This document shows positions 53,398-63,065 of a stretch of 64,000 bases of DNA, piece by piece. The number at the start of each line of letters is the position of its first letter. Positions within the stretch are counted from its first letter, which is position 1. Source of the DNA: Tundrisphaera lichenicola (lineage in GTDB: Bacteria > Planctomycetota > Planctomycetia > Isosphaerales > Isosphaeraceae); contig NZ_CP195106.1 of NCBI RefSeq assembly GCF_051175385.1, positions 992,001-1,056,000 of the forward strand, given 5' to 3'. The translations under genes and the position numbers were made by a program. Under the pieces are notes generated by a model, which saw only the letters and a list, made by a program, of their open reading frames with translations, was not told where the DNA came from and searched no databases.

Positions 53398-54858
53398 ATG
53401 TTGCCAGAAAGCTTTCGTCGTCGAGCGAGCTTGTTTCGGGCCATCGCCGCCCTCTCGATGTTCGTCGGGCTCGTCGAATGTCGGGCCTCGGATCTATTCG
53501 TCGGGGGTGCGACCGTCAGCATCACCCCGGATCGGCCGGTCGCGCTCTCGGGTCAGATGCACACCCGAGTCGCTCGGGAGGTCGAAAGCCCGGTCACGGC
53601 CACGGCACTGGCCCTGGAATCTCGCGAGGGAGAGCGTGTCCTCGATCAGGCCGTGCTGATCTCGTGCGATCTGGTCGTGATCGATGCGGTGGTTCTCGAG
53701 CAGGTTAGACGGAAAGTCGGAGATCGGATCACCGGCCTGGATGTCCGGAAGCTCTTACTCAACGCCACGCATACGCACACGGCTCCCGTCATGAAGGAAG
53801 GGGATTACCAGATTCCCAGGGAAGGCGTCATGCAGCCGGGCGAGTATGCGGAGTTCCTCTCCGACAGGATCGCCGAGGCCGCGGTTAGGGCCTGGGAGTC
53901 GCTCAAGCCGGGGCGGGTCGGTTGGGGGCTGGGTCATGCCGTGGTGGCCCAGAACCGGCGAGCTGTGTATGCCGACGGCCGTGCCCAGATGTACGGCCCT
54001 ACGGATCGACCGGACTTCCGAGGCATCGAGGGATCGGAAGATCAAGGTGTTGAGGTCCTGTTCTTCTGGGATACGGAGGGGAAATTGCTCGCCACGGCGG
54101 TCAATGTCGCTTGTCCCTCGCAGGAAGTCGAAGGGGGATCGGCCGTCAATGCCGATTTCTGGCACGAGTTGCGCGAGTCCTTGCGATCGAAGCACGGCAA
54201 GGACCTGCTGATACTCGGCTGGACTGGCGCGGCGGGCGATCAGTCGCCCCACTTGATGTATCGGAAACGTGCCGAGGAGCGGATGCGTACGCTCCGAGGA
54301 CTGAACCGTCTGCAAGAGCTATCGAGGCGGATCGTGGCCGCGTGGGAAGAAGCCTTCGACGGTGCCCGCCAGGATCAGCACTCTGATGCCGTCCTGGTCC
54401 ATAAGGTCGCCACGATCGAACTGCCGCGCCGGGTCGTCACCGAGGCCGAGGCCGCCGAAGCGCGGTCCAAGGTCGAGACGCTCTCCAAGGATCCTCGGAA
54501 CCAGCGGCTGGTCCTCTGGCATCAGGATGTCGTGGATCGCTTCGATCGGCAGAAAGCAGGACCCGTCGATCCGTTCGCCATGGAACTCCACGTGATCCGG
54601 CTTGGCGACGTGGCAATCGCGACCAATGTCTTCGAACTGTTCACCGAGTTCGGGATTCAGATCAAGGCGCGGAGCCGGGCACTCCAGACGTTCGTGATCC
54701 AGCTAGCCGGCCCCGGAAGCTACGTCCCGACCGGCCGGGCCGCTCGCGGCGGGGGCTATAGCGCGATCGCGGAAAGCAATGTTGTGGGGTCGGAAGGGGG
54801 CCAGGTCCTTGCGGATCGGACCATCGAAATGATTAATTCGCTCTGGCCGGAGAAATGA
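53398..54858 (+). CDS. secreted neutral/alkaline ceramidase-like protein
   Basis: 486 residues with an N-terminal hydrophobic signal (LFRAIAALSMFVGLVEC). Resembles the N-terminal domain of neutral/alkaline ceramidases: ATVSITPDRPVALSGQMHTR, LISCDLVVIDA, the zinc-site block LLNATHTHTAPV, NVACPSQEV, and the GWTGAAGDQSPH segment. The C-terminal immunoglobulin-like domain of true ceramidases seems absent. Many planctomycete homologues exist whose substrate is not established. 125 bp downstream of the SGNH gene, same strand. Confidence 0.78.
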   Translation: MLPESFRRRASLFRAIAALSMFVGLVECRASDLFVGGATVSITPDRPVALSGQMHTRVAREVESPVTATALALESREGERVLDQAVLISCDLVVIDAVVLEQVRRKVGDRITGLDVRKLLLNATHTHTAPVMKEGDYQIPREGVMQPGEYAEFLSDRIAEAAVRAWESLKPGRVGWGLGHAVVAQNRRAVYADGRAQMYGPTDRPDFRGIEGSEDQGVEVLFFWDTEGKLLATAVNVACPSQEVEGGSAVNADFWHELRESLRSKHGKDLLILGWTGAAGDQSPHLMYRKRAEERMRTLRGLNRLQELSRRIVAAWEEAFDGARQDQHSDAVLVHKVATIELPRRVVTEAEAAEARSKVETLSKDPRNQRLVLWHQDVVDRFDRQKAGPVDPFAMELHVIRLGDVAIATNVFELFTEFGIQIKARSRALQTFVIQLAGPGSYVPTGRAARGGGYSAIAESNVVGSEGGQVLADRTIEMINSLWPEK

Positions 54859-54913
54859 TTCGGGGTCATTGATATCACTTCATCCTCTCCGAGCCGGTAG
54901 GCAGGAGGCACCG

Positions 54914-55423
54914 ATGCGATACTTCACCCGATCATGGGCGAGGGGCGAACTGACGCCTGAGGAGGCCGAAGATGTGCGTCACGCCTACTCGTCGCACATC
55001 GAGGGCCTCGCGGGGCGTTTGCCAGGGGCGGTCGACGAACTCGCGACGTCGGTCGATCTCCACGACGCGATCATCCGACGTGTGAGAGTCGACCGCCGGG
55101 CAGCGGGGCTGAGGATCGAGTTGCGGTGCGGTGACCAGCAGGCAGGCTACTTCGACGCCGTCCTGCAGTATTCGGGGGTCCCGCTCGAAACGACGGATCT
55201 CGTCTGCTTGGAAGACCGAGCCCGCGATCCCAGGACCGAGGTGCTGTACGACGAGGTGGACATCGACGGAGATGGTCAACTATGTCATCGGTTCCTCTTC
55301 TGGCCGGATGGCGAGTTGGAAGTCCGATTCGCGTCATTCGCCTTGGGCCGTGTGAAGAAGGACGCTCGCATCGAGCCGCGTCCCGAGGACGTGTATTCGG
55401 AAGGTCCAATCGATCACCCGTGA
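54914..55423 (+). CDS. hypothetical protein, DUF4085-like
   Basis: 169 residues, soluble, with no signal. N-terminus RYFTRSWARGELTPEEAEDV, a central HDAIIRRVRVDRRAAGLRIELRCGD and a C-terminal DGELEVRFASFAL strand. The layout resembles the DUF4085 family from memory, with low certainty. I chose the ATG at 54914, preceded by GGAGG; the frame opens 45 bp earlier. Function not known. Confidence 0.65.
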   Translation: MRYFTRSWARGELTPEEAEDVRHAYSSHIEGLAGRLPGAVDELATSVDLHDAIIRRVRVDRRAAGLRIELRCGDQQAGYFDAVLQYSGVPLETTDLVCLEDRARDPRTEVLYDEVDIDGDGQLCHRFLFWPDGELEVRFASFALGRVKKDARIEPRPEDVYSEGPIDHP

Positions 55424-55683
55424 CTTGGTAACCTCGTACGATTCGGGCATTCCCGTCCGAAGTGAACTTCAAGCGTGCAGGACTCCGACGAGTCTTGGGA
55501 TGAGGCGGCTCTTTGCAGTCGAGAGTCTGTGGAGCATCTTGTGCGGGTCGCGAACGCCATCCCTTCAAGGATGACTCTGCCCCTCGACGGGCAGTGGCCT
55601 CGATGACGCGATAGCGAGCCCGTTGGTCGGCATCTCCGGCTTGCGGGCGACCTGCCCGCGACCGACAATTTCGAGTTGTTCCG

Positions 55684-57732
55684 ATGGCAACCTCAGGCCG
55701 GAAGTGGGAGGTCGGTCTTGTGGAGATCCGATGCCGAATTCAATTTGTCTTCGCGATCCTCGCGTTACTGAACGCTGAGCCATCTTCGTCACGGGGCGAT
55801 AATTCGGATCCACCCCCGGCCAAGCAAGAGCGTCGAGAGATCGAACGCGGGCTGCGTGAGCTCACGGCGAAGCAGGCCACCTTGAAGAGAGATCTCGATC
55901 CGACCTGGCGTGATCGGCTGGCCGACGTCGAGGTTTTCGGCAAGGGAATCGCCTGGGCCTTGAAATATGACGAGGATCTCGGCCCGGCCGACCTGACGCT
56001 CCTGAAAACGGCGCTCGATCGGTTCCGGAGCCGGATCGGTGAGCTGGAAATCGGGAAGTCTCCGTGGGTCAGCAGGAAGGGTCAGGTTGTCCGGGGCTTC
56101 GTCTCGGAAGTGGACGGATCCACTCAGCCTTACGCGGTGATCATCCCAACCGGTTACGACCCCAAGCGGCCGATCAGGCTCGACGTGGTACTCCACGGGA
56201 GCAGCCGACCTGTCGGGATGAGCGAGGTCCGATTCATGAGCCGCTTTGACGAGGGGGACGACCTCGCTGCGAACTCACCCGAACACGATTACATCGAGTT
56301 GCACCCGCTCGGCCGGGTCGAGAACGGATACCGATGGGCGGGCGAGACCGATGTCTTCGAGGCCATCGCGGCCACTTGCCGGAACTACGCCATCGATCGC
56401 GACCGGATCGTCCTGCGCGGGATGTCAATGGGAGCCTCCGGGACCTGGCACCTGGGCCTCAAACACCCGGGCGACTTCGCGGCTCTCGGGCCGTACTGCG
56501 GCTATGTGGACACACATGAGTTCTCGAAGACTCCGCTCCCGACCTTCGAGGAGGTCGGGCCGCTCCCGCCCGATCAGGAGAAGACTCTCCATCTACTCGA
56601 CTCGATCGACTACGCGGCGAACGCAGGCATGGTCCCGGTCGTCGCCTGCATGGGTGAGAAAGACGTCTTCTTCCAGGCCCACGAGATCATGGGTCGGGCG
56701 ATGGCGAAAGAGGGCCTCACGCTGGTCAACTTGATCTCCCCGGGCACGGGACACGTCATCGACCCGGTCACGCATCGGGAGCAGATGCGCCGGATCGGCG
56801 AGTTCGCGGAGAAAGGGCGGGAGCACTCGCCCCGAGAGGTCCGATTCGTCACGTGGACGCTCAAATATAGTCGATGCGACTGGCTCCAGGTCCTCGGTCT
56901 GGGGGAGCACTACACCCGCGCCGAGCTTCAGGCCCAACTCGACCGGGAAGGCACGGGGGTCATGGTGGAGCCTCGGAACATCTCGCGGTTCGCCATCCTC
57001 CCGCCGATCGCCGAGAAGGTGAAGTCGGTCCGGGTGGGAGGAGAGGCGATCTCCGTTCCGGATCGGCAGGATCGTCGGGGGATCATCGTCGGCAAGAAGG
57101 ATGGCCGGTGGGCCTATCTGGGCGAGCACGATCGATTCAAGCTGGATGGCAAGCGGCCGGGATTGCAGGGGCCGATCGATGACGCCTTCACGGCACCCTT
57201 TCTCTGCGTCCGAGGCACGGGGAAGGCCTGGAATCCGGCCGTGCAGGCCTGGGCGGAGGCAAACCTGAAGCGATTTTCGGACGAGTGGAGCCGCTACTTT
57301 CGAGGAGATCTCCCGATCAAGGACGACACGGAGGTGACCGAGGAGGATGCCCGTCGCTTCCACCTGATCCTCTTCGGCGACCCCGGGAGCAACTCCTGGA
57401 TGGCACGCTTGCTCCCCCTCTTGCCGATCCGCTGGACGCGTGAAGAGTGCGCGATCGGTGAACTCAAGGTACCCGCCGCCGGTCACGCACTGATGCTCAT
57501 CCAGCCGAACCCGCTGGCCGAGGACCGTTACGTGGTCCTGAATAGCGGGCACAGCTTCCACGAGAAAGAACTCGGGACGCTCAACTATCTGCTCTTTCCA
57601 CGCCTGGGAGACTGGGCCGTCGTGAAACTTCCCGACGACCCTTCCCGGCTGGATGATTCGCATGTCATCGGAGGTGGATTCTTCGACGAACAATGGACCC
57701 CGATCTTGCCCAATGCCGGGGGTGGCGGATGA
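55684..57732 (+). CDS. secreted prolyl-oligopeptidase-like / esterase alpha/beta hydrolase
   Basis: 682 residues with a weak signal peptide (FVFAILALLNAEPSSSRG). The central alpha/beta-hydrolase domain has an oxyanion strand in LDVVLHGSSRP, the nucleophile elbow G-M-S-M-G in VLRGMSMGASGTWH, an acid candidate in VACMGEKDVFFQAHE and the catalytic histidine candidate in SPGTGHVIDP. The C-terminal ~280 residues are a beta-rich domain with a Rossmann-like end (FHLILFGDPGSNSW), seen in planctomycete prolyl-oligopeptidase-family proteins. The substrate is unknown. It converges with the CE15-like gene with a 7-bp gap. Confidence 0.78.
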   Translation: MATSGRKWEVGLVEIRCRIQFVFAILALLNAEPSSSRGDNSDPPPAKQERREIERGLRELTAKQATLKRDLDPTWRDRLADVEVFGKGIAWALKYDEDLGPADLTLLKTALDRFRSRIGELEIGKSPWVSRKGQVVRGFVSEVDGSTQPYAVIIPTGYDPKRPIRLDVVLHGSSRPVGMSEVRFMSRFDEGDDLAANSPEHDYIELHPLGRVENGYRWAGETDVFEAIAATCRNYAIDRDRIVLRGMSMGASGTWHLGLKHPGDFAALGPYCGYVDTHEFSKTPLPTFEEVGPLPPDQEKTLHLLDSIDYAANAGMVPVVACMGEKDVFFQAHEIMGRAMAKEGLTLVNLISPGTGHVIDPVTHREQMRRIGEFAEKGREHSPREVRFVTWTLKYSRCDWLQVLGLGEHYTRAELQAQLDREGTGVMVEPRNISRFAILPPIAEKVKSVRVGGEAISVPDRQDRRGIIVGKKDGRWAYLGEHDRFKLDGKRPGLQGPIDDAFTAPFLCVRGTGKAWNPAVQAWAEANLKRFSDEWSRYFRGDLPIKDDTEVTEEDARRFHLILFGDPGSNSWMARLLPLLPIRWTREECAIGELKVPAAGHALMLIQPNPLAEDRYVVLNSGHSFHEKELGTLNYLLFPRLGDWAVVKLPDDPSRLDDSHVIGGGFFDEQWTPILPNAGGGG

Positions 57733-57739
57733 TCGCCTC

Positions 57740-59185
57740 TCAGTGCACTCCCGAAGTCGGAGCTTCCTTTAGCTTGATGTAGCGGTCGGCGAACGTCAGG
57801 AATGTCGGCCAGTTCGGTCCGGTCGTGTGGCCGCCCTTGTGCTGCCGGAAGGCGAGGTCGCCGTTAGTGATCTCCGTCTCCACCTCGGGGAACTCCGAGG
57901 TGCCCAGGTCCTTCTTGCCAAGGAGCGTGTACACCGGGCCGGCCTCGACGGCCGCGAGGAAGCTTCCGCGTTGATCGACCCACTGCCCCTCGGCCCCCGG
58001 GCCGGTCGATGCTCCATAGCTGATGAAGGTCGGCCTCGGCGCGCAGAGAGCGATCAGTTCGTGGGCGTCCACCGGCAGGTCGTTCGGCGTCAGCGGGCCG
58101 CCGTACTTGAGGAAATTGCCGGCCATCCAGTGATATTCGCCCGAGCCGGTGAGGTTCTCGACCAACTCGCCGAAGTTCCGGCGGTGGAGCTTCGCCCCAC
58201 CCTCGCCCGAGGAGCCGATAAAGCCGATGGCGAAGCGGGGATCGTAGGCCATCGCCACGACCGCCGCCTTCCCGAAGCGCGAGAGTCCCTCGATGCCGAC
58301 TTGCTTGGCGTCGACAGACTGGTCCGTCTCGAAGTAATCCAGGGCTCGGCTTGCCCCCCAGGCCCAGGCTCGCAGGGCTCCCCAGTCCTCGGGTTTGCGG
58401 GCCTGTCCCTTGTTGCACAGCCCGATGATCCCTCGGGTCAGCCCCCCGCCGTTATCGGCCTGGATGCTGTTGGGAACGATGATCGCGTAACCCCATCCCT
58501 TCTCCAAGACCTGCCGCTGCCAGGATGGCCCTCCGCCACCGAATCCGCCCTGGAGGGCACCCTTTGGCCGAGGCGCATCCGATTTTGGGGTAACCCCCTT
58601 GGCCGGTACACGACTTGGAAGCGGGCCGAATCCTCCGAAGCCGAACTCCATCATCACCGGGACGGGTCCCTTGGCCTCGGCCGGAGTGGTCAGATTGAGC
58701 TGGATATCGACCTCGATTTTCGGGCACTTCGAGTTGTCGACCCGGCCCACCAGTCTCTTGGTGACGGCCGCCATATCGCCGATCCTCTCCTCGGTCGTCT
58801 CGATCAGCTCCCATGTCACCTCGGGCACATCATTGGGGACTCGGCCATAGATCTCTCGATCGAAGTCTTCGACGATCTCGGCCCGCCGCTTGGTCCACCA
58901 CTGCTCCGGTGTCGTGACCTTCGTCCCGTCCTTGCAGACGAGCGGGTCCGGTAGCGTGAAGGCCTGGACCTTCGACTCATCATAATTGGCGGCGTTGGGC
59001 GCGTTGGGATTCATGCCGTTCGCGCCCGGGCGCAGCTTGTCGATCTTGAGCGACTCCATCATCAGCTTGTGGTCTTGCTGGGCGGTTAGCTGGAGGGGGG
59101 TGGTTCCGGTCAATATCGGATCCTGCCCGGAGGCCGATCCGGCGAGAATCGAGAACAGGGTGGCGGCGAGGAGAGATCTTGGCAT
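57740..59185 (-). CDS. CE15-like glucuronoyl esterase / acetylxylan-esterase-like protein
   Basis: About 481 residues with a signal peptide (SLLAATLFSILAGSASG). Similar to the carbohydrate-esterase family 15: the serine elbow G-L-S-R-F-G-K-A (family pattern GxSRxGKA) in QVGIEGLSRFGKAAVVAMAYDPRF, then FIGSSGEGGAKLHRRNFGE, the DAHELIALCAPRPTF block and a C-terminal HKGGHT histidine. CE15 enzymes cleave lignin-glucuronoxylan ester bonds; a plant-debris habitat would fit. I chose the ATG at 59185, at the start of the signal peptide. Confidence 0.85.
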   Translation of the reverse strand: MPRSLLAATLFSILAGSASGQDPILTGTTPLQLTAQQDHKLMMESLKIDKLRPGANGMNPNAPNAANYDESKVQAFTLPDPLVCKDGTKVTTPEQWWTKRRAEIVEDFDREIYGRVPNDVPEVTWELIETTEERIGDMAAVTKRLVGRVDNSKCPKIEVDIQLNLTTPAEAKGPVPVMMEFGFGGFGPLPSRVPAKGVTPKSDAPRPKGALQGGFGGGGPSWQRQVLEKGWGYAIIVPNSIQADNGGGLTRGIIGLCNKGQARKPEDWGALRAWAWGASRALDYFETDQSVDAKQVGIEGLSRFGKAAVVAMAYDPRFAIGFIGSSGEGGAKLHRRNFGELVENLTGSGEYHWMAGNFLKYGGPLTPNDLPVDAHELIALCAPRPTFISYGASTGPGAEGQWVDQRGSFLAAVEAGPVYTLLGKKDLGTSEFPEVETEITNGDLAFRQHKGGHTTGPNWPTFLTFADRYIKLKEAPTSGVH

Positions 59186-59410
59186 GGGAGAGGCCCCTGA
59201 AACCGGAGACTGGAGTACGGGACGTGCGTCCAAGCATAAAGAGTGGGCCAATTTCTCGGGACTGATCGTCAGGCGAGGATCGACCGGTGCATGGCCCTAT
59301 GGATGTCAGTCAGCCGTATATCACGGCCAACGTGGCGCTCTAGGTCAAATCCCCGAGGAGTTTTATGGGCGACAGTGCGAGAAAAAATAGATCGTGTCGA
59401 TACAATTGAT
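59186..59410. other. intergenic gap, no gene
   Basis: 225 bp with no supported gene. A short direct duplication (CCTGGACCGG twice) lies just beyond it at about 59429-59449, inside the 3' end of the EF-hand gene. Confidence 0.4.
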
Positions 59411-59922
59411 TCAGTGATTCTGGAGGTGTCCTGGACCGGCCTGGACCGGCTCTTCGAACTTCAGAGCAGCCTTCTGCACCGGCGTGCATCTTTCGACATC
59501 CTCGCCCCGAACCTGGGAGTGTCGACCGCCGGTCTCGCGTTCGGCCCTCACGGGAGGGGACGCACCGGGCGTTGGTGGCGAAGTCCCGAAGCGACTCGCG
59601 ATCACCTTGTCGATGTCACGAAAGTCGACCGACCCATCGCCGTCCGAGTCAGCGCTCTCGATTAATTCACGTACCTCCGTCGTGTTGAGTCGTCCATTCC
59701 GCGCCGGGTCCGCTGCTTCGACAACATGGAACCCGGGCGACCAGCCGGCTCCGTAATAGCCCCAGTTTCCCGGGGAGGGTGTCTGGCCCTGGAGCGAAAT
59801 CGGCCCGGGGAAACTCGGCAGCGACGACGCGATTCCGGAATCTCCCCAGTATTCTTCATACTTGATGTACCCTGCTGCCTGGACCTCGCACAAGATCCTG
59901 GCAACGAGGTTGAGCGAGTCGA

Positions 59923-60566
59923 TTAGAGCGGTTTTTCGTTGACCGTGACGGTTGGCGGATGAGTCGAATATTCGTAAAGGGCGAACCAGCTCCGGATGTC
60001 TCCTGGCCGGACCGACCGCAGGGACTCCCTCATCGCCCTTATCAGGGCGTCCACCGTCCGTGCCGCGGAGACCGCAGGGCCGACTTGAGCTTGCTCGTTC
60101 GGGTTCAGGTCCGGGCGATAGGCCAGGAGGCAGTGGACCTTCGCCCCCGCCGCGGCGATCAACCGGGCGAACTCGGCGGTCTTGCGGCAGGCCAGATTGT
60201 CGATCACCACGATGTCGCCAGGCCGCAGGGTCGGGGCCAGGCATTCGCCGACGTAGGTCTCGAAATCCGCCGAGTCGGTCACCCCGTCCAACGCCAGGCA
60301 GGCCGGTTCGAGCACGCCGCCGAGCCGCACCGCGGCGGTCAGGTTGACGGCCTTCCAGTGGCCGTACGGCACCGGGCCGTCCACCCGCATCCCGCTGGGG
60401 GCGCGGCCGTGCGTCCGATCCATCGCCGTGCTCGCACCCGACTCGTCGACGAAGACCGGACGGTTCGACGCCGGCGAACTCCTCCGGCGAGCCGCTCATG
60501 GGTCACCTGGCCGGCGTCGTAGGCGGTCACGACCCCTTGGCGGAGGTCGATCGAGTAGGATCTCAT
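59923..60566 (-). pseudogene. IS630-family transposase with central deletion
   Basis: The N-terminal fragment (ATG at 60566) reads RSYSIDLRQGVVTAYDAGQ, the start of the helix-turn-helix of IS630 proteins. It then jumps, in a different frame, to the DDE domain: VFVDESGASTAMDRTHG with the first aspartate, GDIVVIDNLACRKTAEF with the second and YRPDLNPNEQAQV with the final acidic residue region. About 100 residues of the DNA-binding/linker part are missing. The stop overlaps the terminal repeat. Confidence 0.85.
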
Positions 60567-60635
60567 CCGGGCAGGCGCTCCTTTTACAGGAGAGTGATTA
60601 GCGGATCAATCGTCACGATCAACAAAAAACCACTC
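59926..60635 (-). mobile_element. internally deleted IS630-type element (710 bp)
   Basis: Inverted ends GAG(C/T)GGTTTTT(C/T)GTTGA... at 59926-59954 and 60607-60635 match at about 25 of 29 positions. It is flanked by TA dinucleotides (59924-59925 and 60636-60637), the IS630/Tc1 target duplication. Full members are over 1 kb; this copy has lost the transposase centre and cannot be autonomous. Confidence 0.87.
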
Positions 60636-60837
60636 TAACTTCCGCGGAGTCGCCAACCTACCCTGGAGCCGCACGAGCAGGAGCAGGTAATCACGATGAT
60701 CCTCGATCGACGGGTTAGCGTCGCGAGCGGTACTTCGCATAGTTCCGCGCCATCCCTCCTGAAACATGCCTCCAAACCTCCTCGTCGACTTCCCAATAAA
60801 GCACGGCAACGCTCGCATGGCTGCGAGAGTTTGCCAT

Positions 60838-61000
60838 GATGAATTCGATCATCGACCACCCTCTCGTCGATTGTTCGATGTTGGAAGAGAGTAGCCCAAT
60901 CTTGTTGTATTGTTTGATTTGTCCGTTGCGGAGCCAAAGTGACGGATCGACGATAGGTCATCCGCGATTTTGGCGGGCCAAGACTACCCGAGAATCACCA
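60838..61000. other. short gap, no gene seen
   Basis: 163 bp between the split gene and the ThuA-like gene, without a supported reading frame. It may contain the former promoter of the split gene. Confidence 0.35.
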
Positions 61001-61807
61001 TCACTCACTTCGAGCGGGAGCCGCGTCCCTCGGGATCATTCCCATTGACCATCGCACCATATCCAACCACATTTTCTGGATGTCTGGTCGATCCCAGACC
61101 TCGGTCTGGTGGCCCATGCCGTTGTAGAGCACGCGTCCTTTGCCGTAGGGCCGGGCCCAGGCTACCGCGAAATCTCCATCCGTGCGATGAATGCCCTTCC
61201 TGGTGAGGTCGAGTTTGGTCGCGTCCAGTCGCAAGAGTACGCGCACCTTGTCACGCGAGTAATCCTTTATTTGATAGATCTCGTCCTTCATCACGAAATT
61301 CCGGGGAAGATAGCCCATGCCCGGAAAGGACGGGTCTTCCACGAGGAAGGGGGCGTCGAAGGTCCCCCAAGGATGGCCATCGAAATAGCCTCCGATCATC
61401 TCGCCGTATTCCGGCCAGCCGAGGAACGTGATCGTTGCGCTGTGGACGCCGATGAACCCCTTGCCATCGTCCCGGACGAAGGAGAGAAGATCCGCCTTCT
61501 GCGATTCGTCCATGTCGAGGTTGCCGTCGGTGAAGAAGACGATCGCGTCGAAGTCGTTCAGGTTCCTGGCCCCCCACTTCAGGGGCTTCTTGGTGATGGC
61601 AGCGCAGTCGGTCCGGAAGTAGGTGTCCCATAGGCCGGAGGTCCGGCCGAGATTGTAGAACGTCACCATCGCCGTGGAGACCGAGTCGTGTTGATATCCT
61701 TTGCTCTGTCCGATGACCAGGAGCCGACGCTTCTTCTCCTGGGCGTGGGCCAGGCCGGTAAATTCCAGGATGAGAAGCAAGACGAGGGAGCGCCGCAACA
61801 AGCCCAT
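61001..61807 (-). CDS. secreted ThuA-like (glutamine amidotransferase-fold) protein
   Basis: About 268 residues with a signal peptide (LLRRSLVLLLILEFTGLAHA). ThuA family: RRLLVIGQSKGYQHDS, LNDFDAIVFFTDGNLD, GKGFIGVHSATITFLGWPEYGEMIGGYF and the C-terminal FAVAWARPYGKGRVLYNGMGHQTEVW. ThuA is linked to trehalose/disaccharide use; planctomycetes have many secreted paralogues with unknown substrates. I chose the ATG at 61807, which begins the signal peptide. Confidence 0.88.
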   Translation of the reverse strand: MGLLRRSLVLLLILEFTGLAHAQEKKRRLLVIGQSKGYQHDSVSTAMVTFYNLGRTSGLWDTYFRTDCAAITKKPLKWGARNLNDFDAIVFFTDGNLDMDESQKADLLSFVRDDGKGFIGVHSATITFLGWPEYGEMIGGYFDGHPWGTFDAPFLVEDPSFPGMGYLPRNFVMKDEIYQIKDYSRDKVRVLLRLDATKLDLTRKGIHRTDGDFAVAWARPYGKGRVLYNGMGHQTEVWDRPDIQKMWLDMVRWSMGMIPRDAAPARSE

Positions 61808-62022
61808 CGTGGATGCCTCCTGACGGAACTTCGAGACGGATCCGGGCCGAAAGGCCCGATTCGGGATCGTCAACGTGGTGATCTTGTGAGGACATAAGAC
61901 TTGTTGGGCACGGACGGTCATCCGTCGAGTCGCGCACGATCGAGGGCGCGAGGTGATCTTCCTCGCGCCTTCGGGATCTTGTCGCCTTGGATCAGACCGT
62001 CCGGTATCGAGTGACGTGCGGA

Positions 62023-62985
62023 TCAGGCTTTGCTGAGTGCCGGGACTTCCGCCTCGATCAATTCTCGCATGAACTCGGCGGCCATCTTGGCATTCTGATC
62101 GGCGAAATCAATGCCGACCGTCTGGCCGTCGATCACGGGAAGCTGATGGCAGAGTTCGTAGCCGATGTAGCCGTCGTAGCCGATCTCATTCATCGAGCGG
62201 ACGAAGTCGGCGTAGTATCGGTTCGTCTCCTCGCCGATCACGCCGTCGTTTCGCTCGAACCCGCGGATCGAGCCGTCGGGCCGCCGCTCGAACTCGCCGC
62301 CGAAGTGGGAGAGGACCTGCAGCGGACCGACCGCCCGGGCTCCTTCGCGAATGCCTGCCGTGCTCCGATCGTTCATGAGCGGGGCGTCGAGGCAGAGCTT
62401 CAGGTGAGGGGAGTCCACCTCCCGGACCATCCTGAGCAGGTCATTATGGTCGTTGATCATGGGCTTGTGGTTCTGGAGTGCCAGGGTAATACCGGCATCG
62501 CCTGCGTACTGGGCGCACTCCACCAGGGCCTCGCGGCACCACCCCCAGATTTCTTCCTTGGTGAACTTCTCGTGGACGATCGGCCAGTAGCCTTCGGCGA
62601 TGTCATAAGTGGCGAGTTGTGGGTGCCGGGTGATGCCCCACCAGGCGAGGAAGACGCGGAGGGTCGGGGCGCCGAAGTCCGCCGTCATTCGGATCAGGTC
62701 GCGAACCATGCAGATTTGCGACTCCCGAACCTCGGGCACCGGGTTGCTGAAATCGTTGTTGGCCGCAACGGCGTAGATCTCGATCCCCTCTCCATCGGCT
62801 CGCGAACGGAGATCCCGGCAGCGATCCGTCGGCCAGTCGAGCGGGTTTCCGTGCGGACGCTTACCGTCGATCTCGATCCCGTCGTAGCCATACTGCTTGG
62901 CTCGCGTGATCATCTGGGGAAGGGTCAGGGCCTCGCCGCGATACCAGAGGCCCAGGTACGTGATCCCATAAAGTCCGATTTTCAT
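62023..62985 (-). CDS. sugar phosphate isomerase/epimerase (TIM barrel)
   Basis: 320 residues without a signal. AP-endonuclease-2-like TIM barrel: YGYDGIEIDGKRPHG with the first ligand region, TLALQNHKPMIN, LKLCLDAPL and a C-terminal GYDGYIGYELCHQLP with the last glutamate. It lies between two ThuA-like genes on the same strand, a grouping common in planctomycete carbohydrate-use clusters; the three may form one operon. Confidence 0.88.
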   Translation of the reverse strand: MKIGLYGITYLGLWYRGEALTLPQMITRAKQYGYDGIEIDGKRPHGNPLDWPTDRCRDLRSRADGEGIEIYAVAANNDFSNPVPEVRESQICMVRDLIRMTADFGAPTLRVFLAWWGITRHPQLATYDIAEGYWPIVHEKFTKEEIWGWCREALVECAQYAGDAGITLALQNHKPMINDHNDLLRMVREVDSPHLKLCLDAPLMNDRSTAGIREGARAVGPLQVLSHFGGEFERRPDGSIRGFERNDGVIGEETNRYYADFVRSMNEIGYDGYIGYELCHQLPVIDGQTVGIDFADQNAKMAAEFMRELIEAEVPALSKA

Positions 62986-63065
62986 GGCAATGTTCCTCTC
63001 TCGAGTGGTGGATGATTTGAGGCGGAGGTTGGCCGGTCCTTATTGGCATCGGATGATGATCCGAC

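Larger units (their letters stand above)
59411..60818 (-). pseudogene. EF-hand-containing gene split by IS630; N-terminal part sigma-factor-like
   Basis: The C-terminal part (59411-59925) encodes IDSLNLVARILCEVQAAG, a Gly/Pro/Trp-rich middle and a paired calcium-binding region (DPARNGRLNTTEVREL, then DSDGDGSVDFRDID). The N-terminal part is on the other side of the IS630 and includes SIEDHRDYLLLLVRLQGRLATPRKL. Removing the element plus one TA (712 bp) joins RKL to IDSLN in frame. The N-terminal segment resembles the start of planctomycete ECF sigma factors (EDHRDYL-x-LL-x-RLQ), so the gene may already have been a chimera or decaying. A separate small minus-strand frame (60715-60837, 40 residues, EVDEEVWRHVSGGMARNYAK) overlaps the region. 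Confidence 0.65.

Noticed and set aside
55424..55683. Short minus-strand frames between the DUF4085-like gene and the alpha/beta hydrolase gene
   Set aside because: No start signal or recognisable product; treated as ordinary intergenic sequence.
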